A stretch of DNA of 64,000 nt, taken from the NCBI GenBank assembly GCA_021018995.1, contig CM037587.1, positions 58,874,104-58,938,103 on the forward strand, written 5' to 3'. This stretch comes from Chloranthus sessilifolius. Lineage: Eukaryota > Streptophyta > Magnoliopsida > Chloranthales > Chloranthaceae. Made by a program: the position numbers and the translations under genes. Every line of letters starts with the position of its first letter. The first letter of the stretch is position 1. The notes below the pieces were generated by a model that was given only the letters and a program-made list of their open reading frames with translations, searched no databases and had not been told where the DNA came from. Shown piece after piece: positions 33,293-45,365 of the stretch.

Positions 33293-33670
33293 GAGATTCG
33301 CTGCTTACTTTGATAGTGTTTTGAGAAAGAAAGAATTACGGGTTGGTATGTCCGGCCATATTTTGTAAACGTAAAGATACATGTAATATTATTTTGTCGA
33401 ACCATTGGGAGTGACCTTAGATAAGACACTAATGGTTCGGGTTGGTTCTTTTGTTCATGCTGAGGCATGGAATGAGAACTATCTTTTGGATTATTATTTT
33501 GGTTTAGCTTATAGTAGAATTGGAGATTTACTTTGCATTAAATCCTATATATGGGTACTATTGTGAATGGGATGTACCAAGTGTTCCGCACATAATCATG
33601 GGGCACGACCTCGAGGGTTGTGCCGATGGCACGGGCTTCGGGGTGCCGAAATCCGGGCTGTCACATAATG

Positions 33671-34317
33671 ATACTCTAATTCTAATTAATTTAGTTTCCT
33701 AATGCTACTTTAAGTAGGGGAAAAAAAGGGTTGTGGCCCGTTATGCTAAGGAGGATCGGCCCCATTCTCGGGTACCCTTCGTAAGCTTCCTTGGGAAAAT
33801 CGGGTGGCTAAGGATTGTTTTGTAAATATTAGAGATTGAAAATTTGAATTTGAATTAGAAAATAAGGATTTATGGATTAAAAATTGAGAGTTTTAAGAAT
33901 TGTGAATTAAAACTAAGAATTAGAACTAAAATTCTAGAATTTGAACTTAAAGTTAAGAACTAGAATGTTAAAACTAGAGATTGGGAATTAGGAACTAGAA
34001 CTTAAGATCTAAAATTAGAAATTAAGAACTAGAACTGGAATTTAAGGACTAAAATTAAGAATTGGTTCTAGGAATTAAGAACTAAAACCAAAAATTAAGA
34101 ATTAAAGCTGAAACTAAAAGATAAAATTAAGAATTAAAATCTAAGAACTAAGGAGAGATTACTTGAGGCCGTGTGCCGCAAAGAGAGAGTCTCAAAATCC
34201 TAAGCTTGGAGGAAAGGAACTCGAAAATTCGATTGCTAGATCTCCAAAATCGTCTCTATAAAATAAGTGAATTCCCCCCTTTGGTAGAGGTATGAGGGGT
34301 CTTTTTATAGGTGTCGG
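33671..34317. repeat. AATTAAGAACTAAAA purine-rich degenerate repeat tract
   Basis: 33830-34165 is a degenerate tandem of GAATTAAGAACTAGAAC-like words about 12-17 bp long. 34180-34317 has two TATA-like words (CTATAAAATAAG, TTTTTATAGG) before the hairpin array. The whole block to 35183 is probably another LTR or TE body; its ends were not identified. Confidence 0.5.
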
Positions 34318-34980
34318 GCTAATTTCGCGCATGTGGGGATGTGCAGAATTGGCCAATTCCGCACAAGTGAAGTTGCTTTAATTGAATTCCACGCAGTGGT
34401 GTATGCGCTTAATTCGCTTGGAGTCAGCTTGTGAACCAAGCTTCCTTGTCCTAGTATGCTTGGGAAACCAATTCCGCGCAGTGGAGTATGCGCTCAATTC
34501 GATTCCACACAGTGGAGTGTGTGCTTGATCGTGAGTTCAGTCGGTCTAAGGAGTTAGAGGCGAGGTTCGACTGGGAATCGATTCTGTGCGTCTAGTGGCG
34601 CGTGGAATCTAATTTTGCACAATGGGGTATGTGCGGGATTTGGGTCCTTGGGCAGTCTGGGGTGTTAGAGTCCAAGTCCAGTTTGGACTGATTCCGCGTG
34701 TTGTCTCACATGTGGAATCGATTTCGAGCAAGTGGATCTGCACGGGATCGAGAACTTTGGGCGGTGTACGAAAGGCATGCCCTAGTCCCAATGGGGCTAA
34801 TTCCGCGGAAGTGTATCTGCGTGGAATCGATTTTTCACAAGTGTATTTGCGCGAAATCTGAGTCTTTATGGCTCGTAGGAAAAGGAATCCTAGTCCAAGT
34901 GGGACTAATTCCGCCCATGTGTCCATACGTGTAATCGATTTTGCGCAAGTGTAACTACTCACGCGAAATTCAGGATTTTT
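34318..34980. repeat. ATTCCGCGCA...TGCGCGGAAT hairpin-unit array
   Basis: About a dozen units in which (A)ATTCCGCGCA or a near variant is followed about 8-12 bp later by a TGCGC(G)(G)AAT-like partner. Examples are AATTCCGCGCAGTGGAGTATGCGC (units about 34469 and 34800) and CACAAGTGTATTTGCGCGAA. Each unit can fold back. Spacers (AGTGTATC, AGTGGATC, GTGGGGATG) are similar. The same repeat family occurs at 58620-58880. Confidence 0.75.
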
Positions 34981-35781
34981 CTCGGGACGAGATGGGTTCG
35001 AGCCATAGAGCTATTGTTTCAGCCTGGGTCTCAACCATATACTATTGTTTTAGTGATAGTCCCTATATTTAGGGTTTTAAGGTCTTTAGAGAAGGTTAGT
35101 CCTTTTTCAGAGATCGTGGGCAAGGTCAAAGGTTGACCATATAGGTTTGTATAATCCGAGAGGGTAAAATTAGGGTGTCTACATATAACATCCCTGAAAT
35201 TTAAGCAATGAACAGTGTCATCAGGATGCGTGCCCGACTGATCGTAAGTTTGACCAAGTGAAAGTCAAATAGTGGCTTAAAAAGGATCTATTAGGTGTGA
35301 TGTGAATGGGTCCTAAGTATGTGGTTAGGAAATTGTTTTAAAGGTCACATACACCTATCTTGGGTGTATGTGCTTCACATCAAGCAGGAGAGAGAGTTAA
35401 GAGGGTATGCTAGGTTAAGAGAATTCATTTCTCTTTGGTTAGTCGGTGAGGAGAGTTAAGAAGAGAGAGAGAGAGAGTAAAGGAGTGAATGCTAAGGAAG
35501 TAGTGTGGGCTCCAAATTTGAGACGGATTCAAGCATTTAATACCGGATTCGACGCGTTGGAACAGTTGGAGTCAAGCTAGGAGCCCTAGCTTTTGGGCCA
35601 ACCATTGTGTCAACCAAGGGTTGATTTAAGGTGAGTTGATGTTGGATTGTTATGAATAGATTATTGTGCATGAATTCTAGGAATTTGTAAATTAAATGCC
35701 AATTAAAAAGATAGAAAAATGAAGGAAAATAGAAAGGAGTGAAGGCTGAAAGAAATGTCTGCAAAGGGCTGAAATTCTGAC

Positions 35782-36070
35782 CAAATCGATTGATCGATTT
35801 CTAAAATCAATCGATCGATTTTGGCTTGAAAGATTTCTGGGCAAAGTTGCCCGAAATCGATTGATTGATTTGAAATCGATCAATCGATTTGTAGAAATCG
35901 ATTCATCGATCAGAAATCGATTAATCGTCTGAGCACTTCCAGTGACTGGAAAATGGAGAGTTGGGAAAATCGATTGATCGGTTTTAAAATCGATCAATCG
36001 AGTTTGGATTTTCAATTAATCGATTTTGGGATTTTGATTGATCGATTTTGGGAATTGATCAATCGATTTG
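35782..36070. repeat. AATCGATTGATCGATTT palindrome cluster in LTR B
   Basis: About a dozen ATCGATTGATCGATT/AATCGATCAATCGAT words in 290 bp, at the same relative LTR position as the TTCGTTCGAACGAA cluster of A. It uses a different word. Confidence 0.9.
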
Positions 36071-37070
36071 GACAGTTTCTGTGGACTTTTGATTTGGACT
36101 TTGAGGGTCTAGGAAGGTCTTGTACCTTCTTTAATACATCCTTATTGAAGCCTTACTTGTGCTATGGTGTACCATAGGTGGTACGAGTAAATGCAAGCAT
36201 GTTGAATCGCGCGGACCTTGATGCTTGGTGATTCGAACATGTGAGGTAGGGAACACCTTGAACATGTATTTTAATTTCAAGAATATGTATGTAGTGATAT
36301 AGAAATAGATACAAATGCATAGAAAATGTGAAACAGTAAATGTGTGTGTGAGTGACACAAAGTAAGCAAGTAAATATGTGGTATCCCCAAGGGATAAGAA
36401 TGTGATAAAGGCATCTGTGTGATTCATTGATTTAGACATCCCATGGATATATGTGAAACAGTAAAGCAAGAATGAATGAGAACTGATAAGGCCTAATCTA
36501 TTATATTTTGCACAATCACACGGTGAATAACTATATGTAGTATACTTGATACTTTCATTATTTAAAGTTTGAACAGAATATTTCACCGACGTGGTGGGAT
36601 ACCCACGACTGACGCGACAGGATATCCATGATCAGTACGGCGGCCAATCCGTACACCAGTTGCACATCCCAGGGATATTAATATGAGAATCAAACCCCGT
36701 CGCCTATGAGAAAGGGACCTGGGTAGTATTGATAAATAAAAACAGTGATATGAAAACTGTCTAGTTAGACAACGATTGAGGGTATTCCATCGGGCGCCCG
36801 ACTCTATAGTAAGTTGGGAAATATTTAAGTTACAGATTTAAGTCTTTAGGCCGAATCAGTGGAAGGTTGAGAATAATGAGAACATGTGTAATAACATAAA
36901 TAATCAGTGCATTTATTTTTCAGTCATTCAACTGTTGTTTTCCAGTAAATTCATTAATACATTATACTATTTAATGTCATAAAATATATGTGAGAGCTTG
37001 ACTTATATGTTCATTGCGTTGTTTTCCTATTGAGCTAGGATATAGCTCACCCTTTAGACTAATGTCGCAG

Positions 37071-37174
37071 GTCCATTGCTTGCGGTTGCTGAGGCTTCAG
37101 GAGACATAGATCCGGGGGATTCGGATTACGTGCCCGGGGAAGAGTTGGAGTCTCCTCCTGAGGACTTCTTCTAG
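37071..37174 (+). CDS. Conserved acidic mini-exon within LTR B
   Basis: Preceded by AATGTCGCAG (AG at 37069-37070). The open frame reads LLAVAEASGDIDPG then DSDYVPGEELESPPEDFF and TAG at 37172-37174. It aligns without gaps over its last 18 residues to the A mini-exon, although the DNA is clearly diverged. Function unknown. Confidence 0.45.
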
Positions 37175-37472
37175 AGGACCCCCTGCGTACTTGAGAGAGA
37201 TTTTTGAGAGGATTCTGTACGGCTTGGTATGTCAAGCCTTTTTGAGAGAAATGTAATTATACTCTGATATTTCTTTTGGTGAATCATCTAAGGTGACCTA
37301 GTTTTATCACCGATGGTTCGGGTCAGTTCTTTTGTCCATGCGTTGGCATGGAATGAGAACTGCCTTGATAGCTTTGATTATAATATATCATTAATGAATG
37401 GAGATTTAGTTAAATTCAATTCTTATGCTTTATTGTGCTGGGCTATACCAATGTTTCGTGCAGATTGATAGG

Positions 37473-39327
37473 TGTTAAGTAGTGAAAAATACCATTTTTT
37501 ACCCCTAAACATGAGCCTTGAAAGACCCTTGAGAAGACTAAATAAGTGCTTTAGTGTGCATTTTACAGCTAACCAATCAGACAGGTCCAAATCCGAAAAG
37601 CATCCCAAAAAGATCAAAAAAAGCTGACAGCTCATGTCAAGTTTAAAGGAGTGAAGAAACAGCCTCAGCAATGGCTAAAGAGGGTCTAAAAGAGCAGACA
37701 AAGACCTGAAGCAAGAGAGAGTTCAATTCGCAAAGAACTTCTACTATTCGCAAAGAAGAATGGGAGCCTAGAGTTCAATTTGCAAAGAACTTCTACTATT
37801 CGCAAAGAAGAATGGGAGCCTAGAGTTCAATTCGCAAAGAACTTCTACTATTCGCAAAGAACCTTGAACTTTGCGAAAAGAAGAAAACACTCCTCGAAAA
37901 GAAGATTGAACTTTGCGAACAGAGCTTCAGAAGTCATTGAACTTTGCGAAAAGGCCCCTGAACTCTGCGAAATGGCATTCTGGGGATTTACAGCTCGTCC
38001 GAAGGGTATTTCAGGAAACTTTGCACGCGCCCCAATGCAATCAAAAGACCAGGAACATTCCGGAAGGTTCCAATCAAGATCCGAAGGCATATTCCAACCC
38101 ATGTGAGCGCCCAAAGTTAAATTACCTGGCGGGAACTTCCAGAAGCTCAAGCAATTTCAAACCCATAACAAATTGATGCTTCGGCTCTCGATTGCGAACC
38201 GGATCAAGCGATTCGATTGGCCGAAACAGATCTGGATCCCGGTGCTCGACTCCTATTGGTTGATACAGATCTATCCAATGCTGATTGGTTGATACACATT
38301 TGAGCTAGCTTAGGGAAAACTATAAATAGACGAACCATTTGCGCAATTTGGGTATCCAGATTTTAGAGTGTTCATCTCTGTTTCCTCATTCCTCGGATAG
38401 CTTATCCGAACCCCCGTAATCCCTTCTTGTAGTTTACCTTTGAGAGCCATTGTGAGTGATTTGTACTTCCAAGTTCGGATTCAAGGCTGTAAGTCCGAGG
38501 GCTCTCTAAGAAGCTGTTGTAAGTCCGAGGGCTCTCTAAGAAGCCGTGCTCTGTAATTGTAATTTTGGATTTTAAAAGGTTGTCAGAATTTGTGTCTTCT
38601 CCATTGGAGTCATGTCGAGGGTTCCGAATGATCACCTTAGTGCATTAGACTTCTTTAGATTCACTCATCCGCATGCAACTTTCCTTAATTCATCACCCCT
38701 ATGCTAATTAGCGTTGGTAACCTAATTCTAGCGACATTCTGATGATGTTCATGTTACGAACTAAAGAATAGGCCACAACTATTGGATGATCTGTGACCAT
38801 TGGATGGATCATAGCCATAAGTCTAAACCTATTCCTTAATTCGGATTTATTTCTCTTACATCTGTCGGTAGCCGGATGAAGATTGAATCGCTCTGTTGAA
38901 CTACGATTCTCCATTAAAATTCGTGAGGTCAAGTACATGAAGCTATTATTTCTGCATTTGTCTTATTTTAAACATCTCCCCAACTCGGATCTGGATCATG
39001 TAGTTAGTTCTTTTCTTTATTTGCTTATAGTTAAACGTGACAAATTCAACCTCCCATCTTATGTGCTTTGTAGATAGGATCAGAGGCCAGATCTGGTAGC
39101 TCAGATCTGGAGGTTTATCTTAAATTTTAAATCAATTCCCTGTGGACGATCTTTTACTCACTTATATTTAAAACTTGCTACAATTGGCCCTGATCTTGCA
39201 GGCCAGTGTTAGCCCCAATGTGCTGATATCCCTTTCATAAGTTAACATCCATATAACCTAGCATTCTTTAATTCTTTAATTTTTGATTCATAATGCACAC
39301 AATTATGGCACACTTGGAGCGACAACA
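37473..39327 (+). repeat. 5' LTR of Athila element E
   Basis: 1855 bp, TGTTAAGTAGTG...GCGACAACA, followed by the Athila-type PBS. It carries a 52-bp triplicate with TTCGCAAAGAA motifs, a 24-bp duplicate at about 38490-38545 and the tail box CCCTGTGGACGATCTTTTAC with AACTTGCTACAATTGGCCCT, which is shared with LTRs F and H. E interrupts LTR B; the bases before it (ATAGG) could be a TSD, but the other end of E was not found. Confidence 0.88.
37720..37975. repeat. TTCGCAAAGAA motif cluster and 52-bp tandem repeat in LTR E
   Basis: 52-bp units start at 37720, 37772 and 37824, each with two ATTCGCAAAGAA words. Further TTTGCGAAAAG, CTCGAAAAGAAG and CTGCGAAATGG variants follow to about 37975. Here the motif is not a palindrome but occurs in both orientations (TTCGCAAAG, CTTTGCGAA). 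Confidence 0.9.
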
Positions 39328-39333
39328 AGTTTT

Positions 39334-39350
39334 TGGCGCCGTTGCCGGGG
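39334..39350 (+). other. Athila primer binding site
   Basis: TGGCGCCGTTGCCGGGG, the PBS long associated with plant Athila/Tat elements (usually assigned to tRNA-Asp), lies 6 bp after the LTR end. Confidence 0.9.
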
Positions 39351-39699
39351 AAGTTTGTTCTAAAATAGATAGACCTAAGTTTTTCTATTTTGTAGATTTG
39401 ATTTTTATTTTAATTTTTGCTTTAAACCTGCACTTTGCATTCCAAGTGCTTGATTAAATGTCTCTGTAGCTTTTGTATAGAAAACCTGCTTTTTTCTGCA
39501 TGAGAATTTTTATTTTTTATTTTTACGAGTTTTATTCTTTGCCTTCTAGTTATTTGAATAAATCTGCTGCCACTCTTTTGTCTTTTGTCAAATTTGGCGT
39601 GCTTTGAGTTTTCATTTATTTTCATTTATTTATCTCATTTATTAATTTTTTGTTATTTTATATGCGTATGTACCGTAAAAGGAAAGGAAAGTTCAGTTT

Positions 39700-41450
39700 C
39701 TTTGCACCAAACTCTCTCTCGAGTTGTATGTTTGGCAGGAGAACCCTCAATCTCGAGATTCTCCGTTAAATTCGAAGTTGAAAGACTCCTAAGAAACCGA
39801 CATACATCACGGACATCTGCTTTGAAATGGGTGAAGAATGAGATTGTTAAGAGACTACTTTTGCCTGGTGCTTATAATTCCCATTTTGCATTCAATTTCC
39901 CACAGTGGAGGGAAATTATGAAATTAAGTCCTCCACCATCCAAATGTTGCCTTCATTCCATGGATTGAGTAAGGAAGACCCTTACAAACACATTGATGAA
40001 TTTCGCTTTATGCACAACATTTAATAGCCGACTGGTCGAGGCAACCAAGCTTAGGCTCTTTCCTTTTCATTAAAGGACAAAGCGAGCATGGTTATCTATG
40101 TTAGCACCAAACAAAGATCACATCATGGAATGATTTGCAATGTCAATTTTGTCAAAATATTTTCCAATGACTAAAACCACTAACCGAGACAAAGCATCAT
40201 CTCTTTCTCCCAAAACTCAATCAAACTTTCCATGAAGCATGGGAAAGGTTTAAAGAAGCTGTTAAGGCAATGCCCTCACCATCAAATTCCTAAATGGGGT
40301 TCAAAGCTTCTATCAAGGAACCGATCAAGGGCAAGAACATGGTGGATGCCTCTTGTGGAGGTACCTACTTGCGAAAAACAGTTGAAGAGGTTTGGGACCT
40401 CTTTGAGGTGATTGGAGAAAATTCAACCCACAGGAATCTCGCCAAGGGACACCGAGAATCCAAACTAGGATGAATAATCCCCAATTCACAAGAGGAAAGT
40501 TTATGAAGTCAATGAGTGGAAAGGAAAGTGGATAATTTGACCACAAAATTTGATAGATGATGGACTCATTTAAAGCTCCAAATGGGTCAAGAGTAGAGGA
40601 GGCATGTCGATATGCGGTCCCCACTCATTCCATTGATCAATGTCCTTCGCATCACAATTTCCGAACTCATGATGGAACAAGCTCATAGCTCGATCTTATG
40701 GACAGATGCAATCGAATGACTACCCATGGAGATCTCATCCTAATCTCGTGGAATCGGAAATTACTAACAAGAGCCTCAAAAATCAATTACCTTTCAAACT
40801 CGCCACCATATCAGTAATTTTATAATAAATCAAATTTTCAACAACCTAACCAACAACAAGCCATGCGATGCACCAGCCGCCCTCCTAGATCCCTAACCTT
40901 TGAAGAGCAGGTCTTGAGTTCACTTCAAAATCTTGGAACTCTGTCTCGGTATGTGAACCTTCACGTGAGAGCATTAAAAAATTGAAGAAACTGGGCCAAC
41001 TCTCAAATTCATTGGCTAAGAGAGAAGAGGGTAACTACCCACCAACCCGTGGAACAATCCTAAGGGACGGTTCATGGTTGGAGAATCTCAAATGGCCATG
41101 AGGAAATCAAAGTGACTACCTTGAGAAGTGGAAGAATAATAAACAACAAGTGGGTAGTGAAGAGGAAAAGATGAAGAACAAGTGCAGAACAAATGGGATA
41201 GCAATATGGTCATTGATTTACATCGAAAATTCAAAAAATGAAAAAGAAAAATAACAAAATTGTTGAAAAGATGAGGAGAAATTTGTTCCTCACCTCCCAT
41301 TTCCCCATGCAATGAAGTCGGTTTCTCCAATTGACAAAGGAAACACAAAATTGAGGAAATGATGGAGACATTCAAGCAAGTTAAAATTAATCTACCTGCT
41401 TGATGCAATCAAACAGGTCCCCGCTATGCAAAATTTCTCAAAGAGGTGTG
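39700..41450 (+). pseudogene. gag: Gag of Athila element E, heavily decayed
   Basis: Fragments in several frames match the Athila gag core: SFHGLSKEDPYKHIDEF (about 39950), FSLKDKASMVIY (about 40065), SFSQNSIKLSMKHGKG (about 40200), a CPHHQIPKWG block (about 40275) and the VEEAWELF-like stretch (about 40385). At least several frameshifts and stops are present. Normally it would form the particle shell. Athila gag is long, about 600 residues, which fits this span. Confidence 0.75.
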
Positions 41451-44400
41451 CACCCACAAAAGGCAATCTAGGATACATTTATCCAAGAAGGCCTTTTGTG
41501 GAGAAAATCAACCAAGTGCTATCAATTGCAACACCACCTAAGATGCAAGACCTGGAATCCCCACAATCCCTGCATCATTGGGGAGCACACCATTGAGAAA
41601 GCCTTGCTAGATCTGGTGCTAGTGTCAACCGCTTCCCTATTCATCTATGAGAAGCTAGGTTTGGGAGAATTGAAACCCACTCAAGTGGTGTTACAATGAA
41701 TGACAGATCCGAAAGGAAACCTATGGGGTTGATTGAAGATGTTTTGGTAGGAGTAGACAAGTTTTTCTACCCTACTTGACTTTTTGGTGTTGGACATGGA
41801 ACCAACCAAAAGTACCACTTGCCATCCTGTCATTCGGGAAGACCATTCTGCTCTGACTAATGCATGCATTCAATGCAGTGCGGCATCATGGAGGTGTCTT
41901 TTGGAAATATGAAAGTTAAATTGAATGTGTATAATGTCATTACTCAACCTCAATTCTCACGAGGAATGTTTCCATGTTGACATCATTGATGAGGTGGAGG
42001 AGTCTTTACAAACATTTCGCAAGGTAAAGACTCCACCACAAAATTTAAAATGATTGGGGATCCACGAGAAAGAAGGAAAAGGAGATCAAATTCAACGGAG
42101 TCGCTTTGTGCAAGGCACTCACCAACATCATCAAGTTCTCTCTCTGAGAGACTGCTCCTCTCCCTCTTCCACAAGTTACCAAGGTACCTTTGCCCTCTTT
42201 TCTCAACCCACAATTGAACTCAAACAGCTCCCCAAAATCTGAAATATGTGTTTTGGGAGATCATCAAACACTACTGTAATTATTTCTTCCTCCCTTACAA
42301 AGGAGCAAGAAAAGGAGCTGCTGGTAGTTCTAAACAAGACAAGAAAGCAATTGGTCGGACCATTGCTGATTTAGGAGGAATAAACCCATTGTATGCATGC
42401 ATAAGATCCACGAAGAGGATGCCAAGCCTTCTAGAGAAATGCAAAGAAGGTTGAATCCTCACATGCAAGAAGTGGTAATGAAGGTAGAATCTTGGGGTCA
42501 TTTACCCCATTTGATTCTGCTTGGTAGCACCCACATGTGGTGCCTAAGAAATCGCATCACTTGTAGCAAATTAACTGGTAAACTTATGTCCACCAGACAA
42601 ACAATCTGGATGGAGGGTCCGCATAGACTACGTAAAATTAAATACCATGACAAGGAAAGACCATTTCTCCCTTCATTGACCAAATCCTTGATAAGCTTGC
42701 AGCAAAGCTTACTATCGCTTCCTTGATGGGTACTGTTACAACCAGATCCTGTGTACCCAGGACCAAGAAAAGACCACCTTCACCGCCTTTGGCACTTTTG
42801 CCTATAGGAGGATGCCCTTTGGTCTTTGCAATGCCCTGCTACTTTTCAAAGATGCATGTATGCCATCTTTTCGACATGATTGATCAATTTATGGAGATCT
42901 TCATGGATGACTTTTCAATTTATGGAGACAGTTTTTCCCAATGCTTACACCACCTCAAGTTGGTGTTGCAAAGATGTGAAGAAACCAATTTGGTTCTAAG
43001 TTTGGGAAAAGAGTCATTTTATGGTCACCCAAGGCATTGTCCTAGGACATGTGATCTCCATAAAGGCATAGAGGTGGACCAAGCAAAATTGATCTAATTG
43101 CACATTTGCCTCCTCCTAATCATAAGCAAATCGAAGTTTCTTAGGGCATGCAGGATTTTATAGGAGGTTCATCAAAGATTTCGAAAATTTCCAAGCCACT
43201 GTCATTTCATCGTGTCAAGATGTTCCTTTTGTGTTTACTAATGAATGCATGACCTTTGAGGTCCTTAAGAAATGTCTCGATTTCGGCCCCATCTTGCAGT
43301 CCCCCGACTATTCAAAGGTGCCCTTTGAGTGATGTGTGATGCGACTATGCCCTAGGAGCTGTCCTAGGCGAGAAAGGATAAGCTTCCCCATGTCATAGCT
43401 TATGCCACAGATCCATGATAGATGCCCAGCTCAACTACACAACAACCGAGAAAGAGTCACGGCCATTGTGTTTGCATTGGAAAAATTCGCCTTATGTTTT
43501 AGGTTCACAAATTGTGGTGTTCTGACCACTCGCCCTAAAGTACCTTCTGTCTAAGAAGGATACCAAGCCCAGATTAATCGGTGGATCCTCCTATTACAGG
43601 TGAGTTTGATCTCGATTATTAAGGATAAGAAAGGAGTGGAGAATGTGGTGGTGATCACTTATCCGAATTCTCATCTCGAGGATGATAGCTTACCCATTAA
43701 TGAATCATTTCGATGAGCAACTTTTGCCATCAATACCCATACCCTTGGTTTGCAAACATAGTCAACTTCTTAGCTATTGGATGATTCCTCAACATTGGAA
43801 TCGAATGGATAAAGATCTTTTCTTCTCACAAGTTAAACATTTCATTTGGGAAGATCCTTATCTATTCAAGAATTGTGCAACCAAGTGATCGAAAGTGTGT
43901 CCCGGACCATGAATTCCCGCATATTGTCAATGTGTCATGACTGTGGAGGCCATTTGGTAATAAAGCAGTTGCAAAAATTCTCAGCAGTGGTTTCTATTGG
44001 CCCACAATCTTTAAAGATGCCTTACAAAGATCAGAATCTTGCCAGAATCGCCAAAATCAAGGCGATTTCCAAAAGAAACTCAATGCCCTCAGACCAATCA
44101 CAGGTAGTTGAGTTGTTTGATGTTTGGGGCATAGATTTTATGGGCCCTTTTCCCCTTCTAATGGAAACAATTTCATCTTGGTAGTGTGGATTATGTCTCC
44201 AGGTGGATTGAGGCCATAGCTACCAAATCCAATGATCACAAAGTGGTATTAAGATTCCTCAAAGACCACATTTTTTCCAGATTTGGATTCCCCAGAGCCA
44301 TCATTAGTGATGGGGGAAGCCACTTTTGGGTTTTGACTCTCTATTAAAAAGTACTCTGTCACTCAGAGTAGCCACTCCCTATCATCCACAAACGGTGGAC

Positions 44401-44960
44401 GGTGGAGATTTCAAATAGAGAGATCAAACACATTTTGGAAAAAACTGTGAAGAAGGACGGAAAGGACGGGTCCTTTAAGCTTAATGATGCTTTGTGGGCA
44501 TGTAATCGCCACAAGACTCCTATAGGATGTCCCCTTCGGGTTTATGGCAAGGCATGCCATCTACCCAGAATTAGAATATAAGGCCTTGTGGGCAATCAAA
44601 ACTTTTAATATGGATCTAACTGCTGTGGTAACCACAGAAGCTTCAACTCATGAATCGGAAGAACCGAGGATGGATGCCTACACTAGCTCCATTGTACAAA
44701 GAAAAGGTTAAATCATTCCATGATAGGAGCCTCATGAGAAAAGAGTTCATACCGGGGTCCAAGGTATGGTTATTCAACTCTAAACTTAAATTCTTTCCTC
44801 GGCAAATTAAGATCCGTATGGGAAGGGCCATACATGTCATCAAGGCCTCCCCTCAGAGTCATGGATATTTCAGATCCCAAGGATGGAAGAATACTCAAGG
44901 TAAATGGTGGCTCAAACCATGCATTGAAAACACCAGGCCCTTCTTGCCCACCTATCATCA
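41451..44960 (+). pseudogene. pol: Pol (PR-RT-RNH-IN) of Athila element E, heavily decayed
   Basis: PR region: HTIEKALLDL, YEKLGLGELKPTQV (about 41590-41690), DVLVGVDKF and VSFGNMKVKLNVYN. RT: a GYCYNQI..QDQEKTTFT stretch, RRMPFGL (about 42810) and the catalytic IFMDDFSIYGDSF box at about 42900. RNase H fragments lie around 43340-43680. [25 protein letters not shown] (about 44110), IISDGGSHF-like remnants, ATPYHPQT, then YKEKVKSFHDRSLMRKEF and FPRQIKIRMGRAIHV near the end. Frames change often and stops are numerous; the copy cannot be active. The second Athila pol at 51752 is a different copy. Confidence 0.85.
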
Positions 44961-45059
44961 TGAATCTCCAAAAATCGGTAGAAAAGTGTATAATATGTTT
45001 GTACAACATTGTTTTTCCGATTTTGTTTAAGCTTCTATTTTCTTGTAACGCATAGTGTA

Positions 45060-45365
45060 AATACACTTCAAAGTTCAAATCGCAAAGTAAAAAGTACTTT
45101 CGAAAAGTTCAAAGTTCTATTCGAATCGATTCTCGAGTCAGATGAACTACTCGAAAAGAACCATGTTCTGTTCGAATAGTTAAAATTTCCTTTTCGAATA
45201 GAAAATCTGGGAAAAAGTCCTTTGCGAAAAGATCTTTCTGGAGCCAAATCCATTTCGAATAGACATACTGAAGCTCAGTTCTTTGCGAACTACACTTTCT
45301 CAAGATTTTTTACCTTTCGAAAGACACTTTTGCTATTCGAAATAGAGAAAAGGACTCTTTTGGAC
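45060..45365. repeat. Post-pol TTCGAAAAG/TTTGCGAAAAG motif cluster of element E
   Basis: About a dozen CpG-centred words (TTTCGAAAAG, ATTCGAATCG, CTCGAAAAGAA, TTCGAATAG, TTTGCGAAAAG, TTTCGAAAGAC) in 300 bp straight after pol. TTTGCGAAAAG is shared with the E LTR cluster. The position equals that of the internal palindrome array of element A. Confidence 0.75.

Larger units (their letters stand above)
20916..33665 (+). mobile_element. Complete Tekay/Del-type chromovirus (element A) with extra ORF
   Basis: The 12,750-bp Ty3/gypsy element is bounded by TG...CA LTRs and perfect 5-bp TSD TAATG (20911-20915; 33666-33670). Order: 5' LTR, tRNA-Met-like PBS, gag, PR, RT, RNase H, IN, chromodomain, palindrome array, TATA-containing region, additional ORF, PPT, 3' LTR. 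The 2.4-kb LTRs, gag-pol order and terminal chromodomain point to the Tekay lineage. The pol reading frame has no frameshift but carries six stops. The extra ORF between chromodomain and 3' LTR is not part of the standard Tekay plan as I know it. Confidence 0.95.
31232..33665 (+). repeat. 3' LTR of element A
   Basis: 2434 bp, TGTAACGTCC...GCTGTCACA. Longer than the 5' LTR mainly because of a longer GA run (31508-31539) and extra palindrome copies. At 32696-32770 it keeps the version of the sequence shared with LTR B, so the 5' LTR is the changed copy there. Confidence 0.95.
35184..37472 (+). mobile_element. Tekay-like LTR (B), truncated at its 3' end by element E
   Basis: The LTR start (TATAACATCCCTGAAATTT, with TG changed to TA) aligns with the A LTR start, followed by CAGGATGCGTGCCCGACTG. 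Colinear conserved blocks follow: GTGAGGTAGGGAA, GTAGTGATA, CGACTGACGCGACAGGATAT, CATCCCAGGGATAT, the GAGCTAGGATATAGCTC hairpin, the acidic mini-exon, and GAACCATC..GGTGACCT..GATGGTTCGGGT. The last ~100 bp are missing because Athila element E begins at 37473. No internal region is adjacent, so it is a solo or broken LTR of a family distinct from A. The missing end was not found elsewhere in the window. Confidence 0.85.

Noticed and set aside
36131-36586. 151-residue minus-strand ORF in LTR B
   Set aside because: It lies antisense in an LTR with conserved noncoding blocks. The homologous A and C LTRs do not keep this frame.
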